Positions 61,584 through 64,000 of a stretch of DNA of 64,000 nucleotides are shown here, piece by piece. Under the pieces are notes generated by a model that saw only the letters and a program-made list of their open reading frames with translations, was not told where the DNA came from and ran no database searches. Source of the stretch: Desulfomarina profundi (GTDB lineage Bacteria > Desulfobacterota > Desulfobulbia > Desulfobulbales > Desulfocapsaceae); the NCBI RefSeq assembly GCF_019703855.1, contig NZ_AP024086.1, positions 3,120,501-3,184,500 on the forward strand. The letters are read 5' to 3'. The position numbers and the translations under genes were made by a program. The first letter of the stretch is position 1. Every line of letters begins with the position of its first letter.

Positions 61584-62384
61584 TCAGGCAACAATCTTCT
61601 CCGCCCTGACTGCCTTGATATAATTCATACAGAACTGATCATTACCGGCCAGCATGTCAGCTGTAACCGTCATGGCCATGATATCCCTGTCCAGGGGATC
61701 CATGATTGCAGAATCAAAACCATGACTGATCATCATGGCAAGAAAGCAGCGGTTAATAATCCGTCTCTGGGGCAGGCCATAGGAGATATTGGACAACCCT
61801 CCTGTTGTATGCACTCCTTCCAGCTCGGTCATGATTCTTTTGATGGCTTCCATTGCGGTCTGACCATTGGTCACATCAACACTCATGGGCTGGATAAGGG
61901 GATCGATAAAAATATCATCCCGGGCAAAGCCGATTTTTTCCAGTTCCGCCACAAGGGACACTGCCCTGGACACTATATCATCAACTGTTTTCGGCATTCC
62001 TGAGTCATCCATACAGAGGGCAATAATTCTACACTCTTTTCCCTGCAGGTAGTTGATCATCGGCTCAAAACGATCCTTTTCCAGGCTGATGGAATTGATC
62101 ATCGGTTTCTTTTTAACCAGGCCATAGGCCATTTCCAGGACAGCCGGATCGGGGCTGTCCAGACAAAGAGGCAGTTCCGTTGCTTCCTGAACAACCTCCA
62201 GCAACCACCTCATATCTTCTTCTTCATGACCGATACGGGCACCGCCATTGACATCAATATATGTCGCTCCCGCCTCGGTCTGCTTCCTCACATCTTCCCT
62301 GATATAACCGTCGTCCCGAACCTCCACAGCAGCCTTCACTTTTTTCAGGGTCGTATTGATACGTTCTCCAATGACTGTAAACAT
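61584..62384 (-). CDS. mtgA: Methyltetrahydrofolate:corrinoid methyltransferase (MtgA/AcsE-like)
   Basis: The 266-residue TIM-barrel protein of the pterin-binding family moves a methyl group between a corrinoid protein and tetrahydrofolate. It shows VIGERINTT at the start, GATYIDVNGGAR, LCLDSPDPAVLE, INSISLEKDRFE and GLSNISYGLPQRR. The ATG at 62384 follows ACAGGATAA. With the corrinoid gene upstream and the BCCT transporter it fits glycine betaine demethylation (MtgA type). No MtgB methylamine-type methyltransferase is in the window; it may lie beyond the edge. Confidence 0.85.
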   Translation of the reverse strand: MFTVIGERINTTLKKVKAAVEVRDDGYIREDVRKQTEAGATYIDVNGGARIGHEEEDMRWLLEVVQEATELPLCLDSPDPAVLEMAYGLVKKKPMINSISLEKDRFEPMINYLQGKECRIIALCMDDSGMPKTVDDIVSRAVSLVAELEKIGFARDDIFIDPLIQPMSVDVTNGQTAMEAIKRIMTELEGVHTTGGLSNISYGLPQRRIINRCFLAMMISHGFDSAIMDPLDRDIMAMTVTADMLAGNDQFCMNYIKAVRAEKIVA

Positions 62385-62427
62385 GGTTTTATCCTGTAAA
62401 TTCAAAATGTTTTGGTGATGCATCAAC

Positions 62428-63060
62428 TCAGGCATACATTGCCTTGGCCATTTTAGATGCAGCACCGGCATCCGGTGCATACCCGTCGGCGCCAATCTCG
62501 TCGGCAAAGGCTTGATTCACTGGGGCACCACCGACTATGATCTTCAGATTGTTCCTTAAACCGGACTCCTCAATGGAATCGATGGATTTTTTCATCATGG
62601 GCATGGTTGTGGTCAGCAGTGCTGAAATTCCGACAATATCGGGCTTGTTCTCTTTGATAGCCTCAACAAATTTCTCCGGATCAACATCAACACCAAGATC
62701 AATAACGTCAAAACCTGCACTCTCCATCATCATGACCACCAGGTTTTTACCGATATCATGCAGATCACCTTTTACCGTTCCAAGTATCACCTTCCCGGCT
62801 GTGGAGGACTCTCCTTCGGCCAGAAGGGGTTTTAAAATTTCAACCGATTCCCCCATGGCCTGGGCCGCCATGAGAACCTCGGGAATGAACATTTCACCAC
62901 TCTCCATTCTCTCACCGACAATATCCATTCCCGCAATAAGCCCATCCTGAAGAATTTCACCAGCTGAAACACCAGCACCAAGAGCCTCTTCAACCAGGCC
63001 GCGCAGGGCCGCTCCATCACCGGAAATAAGGGTTTGGGTAATATTTTGTAAATCTGACAT
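62428..63060 (-). CDS. Methyl-accepting corrinoid (B12-binding) protein
   Basis: The 210-residue protein has a helical cap domain (about 1-85) and a cobalamin-binding Rossmann domain with the signature GTVKGDLHDIGKNLV, in which His is the lower cobalt ligand. VDVDPEKFVEAIKENKPDIVG and KIIVGGAPVNQAFADEIGAD follow. It carries the methyl group between a substrate methyltransferase and the MtgA-like enzyme. The start at 63060 follows AAAAGGAG. It lies 43 bases before the mtgA-like gene. Confidence 0.93.
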   Translation of the reverse strand: MSDLQNITQTLISGDGAALRGLVEEALGAGVSAGEILQDGLIAGMDIVGERMESGEMFIPEVLMAAQAMGESVEILKPLLAEGESSTAGKVILGTVKGDLHDIGKNLVVMMMESAGFDVIDLGVDVDPEKFVEAIKENKPDIVGISALLTTTMPMMKKSIDSIEESGLRNNLKIIVGGAPVNQAFADEIGADGYAPDAGAASKMAKAMYA

Positions 63061-63098
63061 ATCATTACTCCTTTTATACTCTAAAATTGGGTTGTCTC

Positions 63099-64000
63099 TT
63101 ATTTGAATCCTTTCCGTTCAGCAACCATTGAGTAAACAGTTGCCGCCAATATCACATACATCACAAAAACAAAGGGGAGAGCCCCTGCTATGGAAGCAGT
63201 CTGCAATGCCTTCAGCCCGCCTGAAAAAATAAGAACCAGGGCCAGCCCGCCAAGAACCAAACCCCAGAAAATTATCAGCACCTTGCCGGACCTTCCGTCT
63301 TTTCCCGCCTTTCCGCCGGTTGAAAACTGACAGATCACAAAAGTGGCCGAATCAGCCGAAGTTACAAAAAACGAGGCGATCAGCAGATTGGCGAGGAGCC
63401 CGATAAATCCTGGAAACGGCAGATGATGCAGGGTCTTGAAAAGAGCCGCCTCCACACTTTCTGCAACTGTCTCCAGAAGAGGAATATGTTCAAAAAGCTG
63501 CATATGTACAGCTGTTCCGCCCAGGGCCGCGGAAAACATAAAGGAAAAAAGCGCCGGCACGAACATAACCATCAGAATAAATTCCCTCACCGTTCTTCCC
63601 CGCGAAATACCAGCGATAAATGCACCGACAAAGGGCGCCCAGGCAATCCACCAGGCCCAGTAAAAAACGGTCCAGCTTCTCGTCCAGCTCTCGTTATTAA
63701 AAAGCACCAGAGTAGTTGAGAGGGGATAATATTTTTAAGATAATCCGCCAGGGCGATGAAAAACGTTTTCAGCAGGTAAGCAAAAGGACCGAAAACAAGG
63801 AAAAAGAAAAGAAGCAGAACCATGAGAAGGACATTAAACAGAGAAAGGTATTTTATCCCTCGTTTCACTCCGCTGAGAGCGGAAAGCACAAAGAGAAAGG
63901 TAACTGCAATAATCACTGCTCCTGTGGTAAAGGAACCGTCCTGGATGCCGAAGGAGATTGAAAGCCCGCTTGAAATCTGCAGAGCCCCAAGCCCCAGCGA
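63099..64000 (-). CDS. BCCT-family betaine/choline/carnitine transporter, 3' part, apparent frameshift at 63722-63725
   Basis: The gene enters from beyond the window end on the minus strand. SLGLGALQISSGLS, the open frame to 63587 and then the frame from 63707 make one protein if G4 at 63722-63725 is G5, rebuilding IIPLSTTLVLFNNESWTRSW. WTVFYWAWWIAWAPFVGAFI is the diagnostic Trp-rich segment with the substrate-binding tryptophans. Later helices include the SADSATFVICQFSTG region. These carriers import glycine betaine, choline or carnitine with sodium or protons. Its neighbours suggest that betaine is used as a methyl donor. Confidence 0.92.

Overview
The window reads as chromosomal DNA of a sulfate-reducing-type Desulfobacterota bacterium, most likely of the Desulfobulbales (an inference from gene content, not a measured placement). 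Pointers are a YeiH/UPF0324-type putative sulfate exporter under sigma-54 control, a ferredoxin-linked 2-oxoacid oxidoreductase operon, a PEP-CTERM protein, a corrinoid methyl-transfer cluster beside a BCCT transporter, many PAS sensor kinases and a large cytoplasmic chemoreceptor. No tRNA, rRNA or CRISPR array was recognised.

Layout. 1-7000: the start of a universal stress protein, then a minus-strand exporter operon (93-aa membrane protein, YeiH-like exporter, 65-aa membrane protein), divergent from a haem-motif (CxxCH) histidine kinase and an NtrC-type regulator. The shared 348-bp intergenic region holds a good sigma-54 promoter and two 18-bp palindromes at enhancer distance. 7000-24500: housekeeping genes (rnhA, yajC-tgt, a receiver-PilZ protein, two sugar kinases, an NYN-RNA-binding protein, guaBA, a YrdC-domain protein, HU/IHF, rpsA, a DEAD-box helicase, a PilU-like ATPase). 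24500-31800: ilvD, then a GltD-like FAD/Fe-S protein coupled by ATGA overlaps to 2-oxoacid:acceptor oxidoreductase subunits. 31800-33490: a PEP-CTERM protein with its own sigma-54 promoter, a MITE-like element and IS3 debris. 33490-45060: a long minus-strand signalling block (sigma-54 regulator, small Cys-rich protein, triple-CheW protein, six-PAS chemoreceptor, GNAT, histone-deacetylase-like protein, YkgJ-type protein, hybrid kinase). 45060-49441: a nest of insertion sequences, with IS1380 inside an IS5-like relic (target duplication CTAA) followed by an ISNCY-type element (direct repeats TACCTA). 49500-64000: an FN3/IPT autotransporter, ilvA, map, an unknown 818-aa exported protein overlapping holA, clpS-clpA, and a methyltransferase-corrinoid protein-BCCT transporter set suggestive of glycine betaine use.

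Two messages matter for any reader. First, at least a dozen genes, including guaA and guaB, are broken by what looks like the loss of exactly one base from a homopolymer; restoring the base rebuilds a family-typical protein each time. This points to uncorrected sequencing error rather than gene decay, so these genes are annotated here as single full-length genes. Second, the most coherent candidate system is the haem-sensor kinase, NtrC-type regulator and sigma-54-controlled exporter operon at 187-6958, where sensor, regulator, putative enhancer sites, promoter and target operon can all be seen in the sequence.
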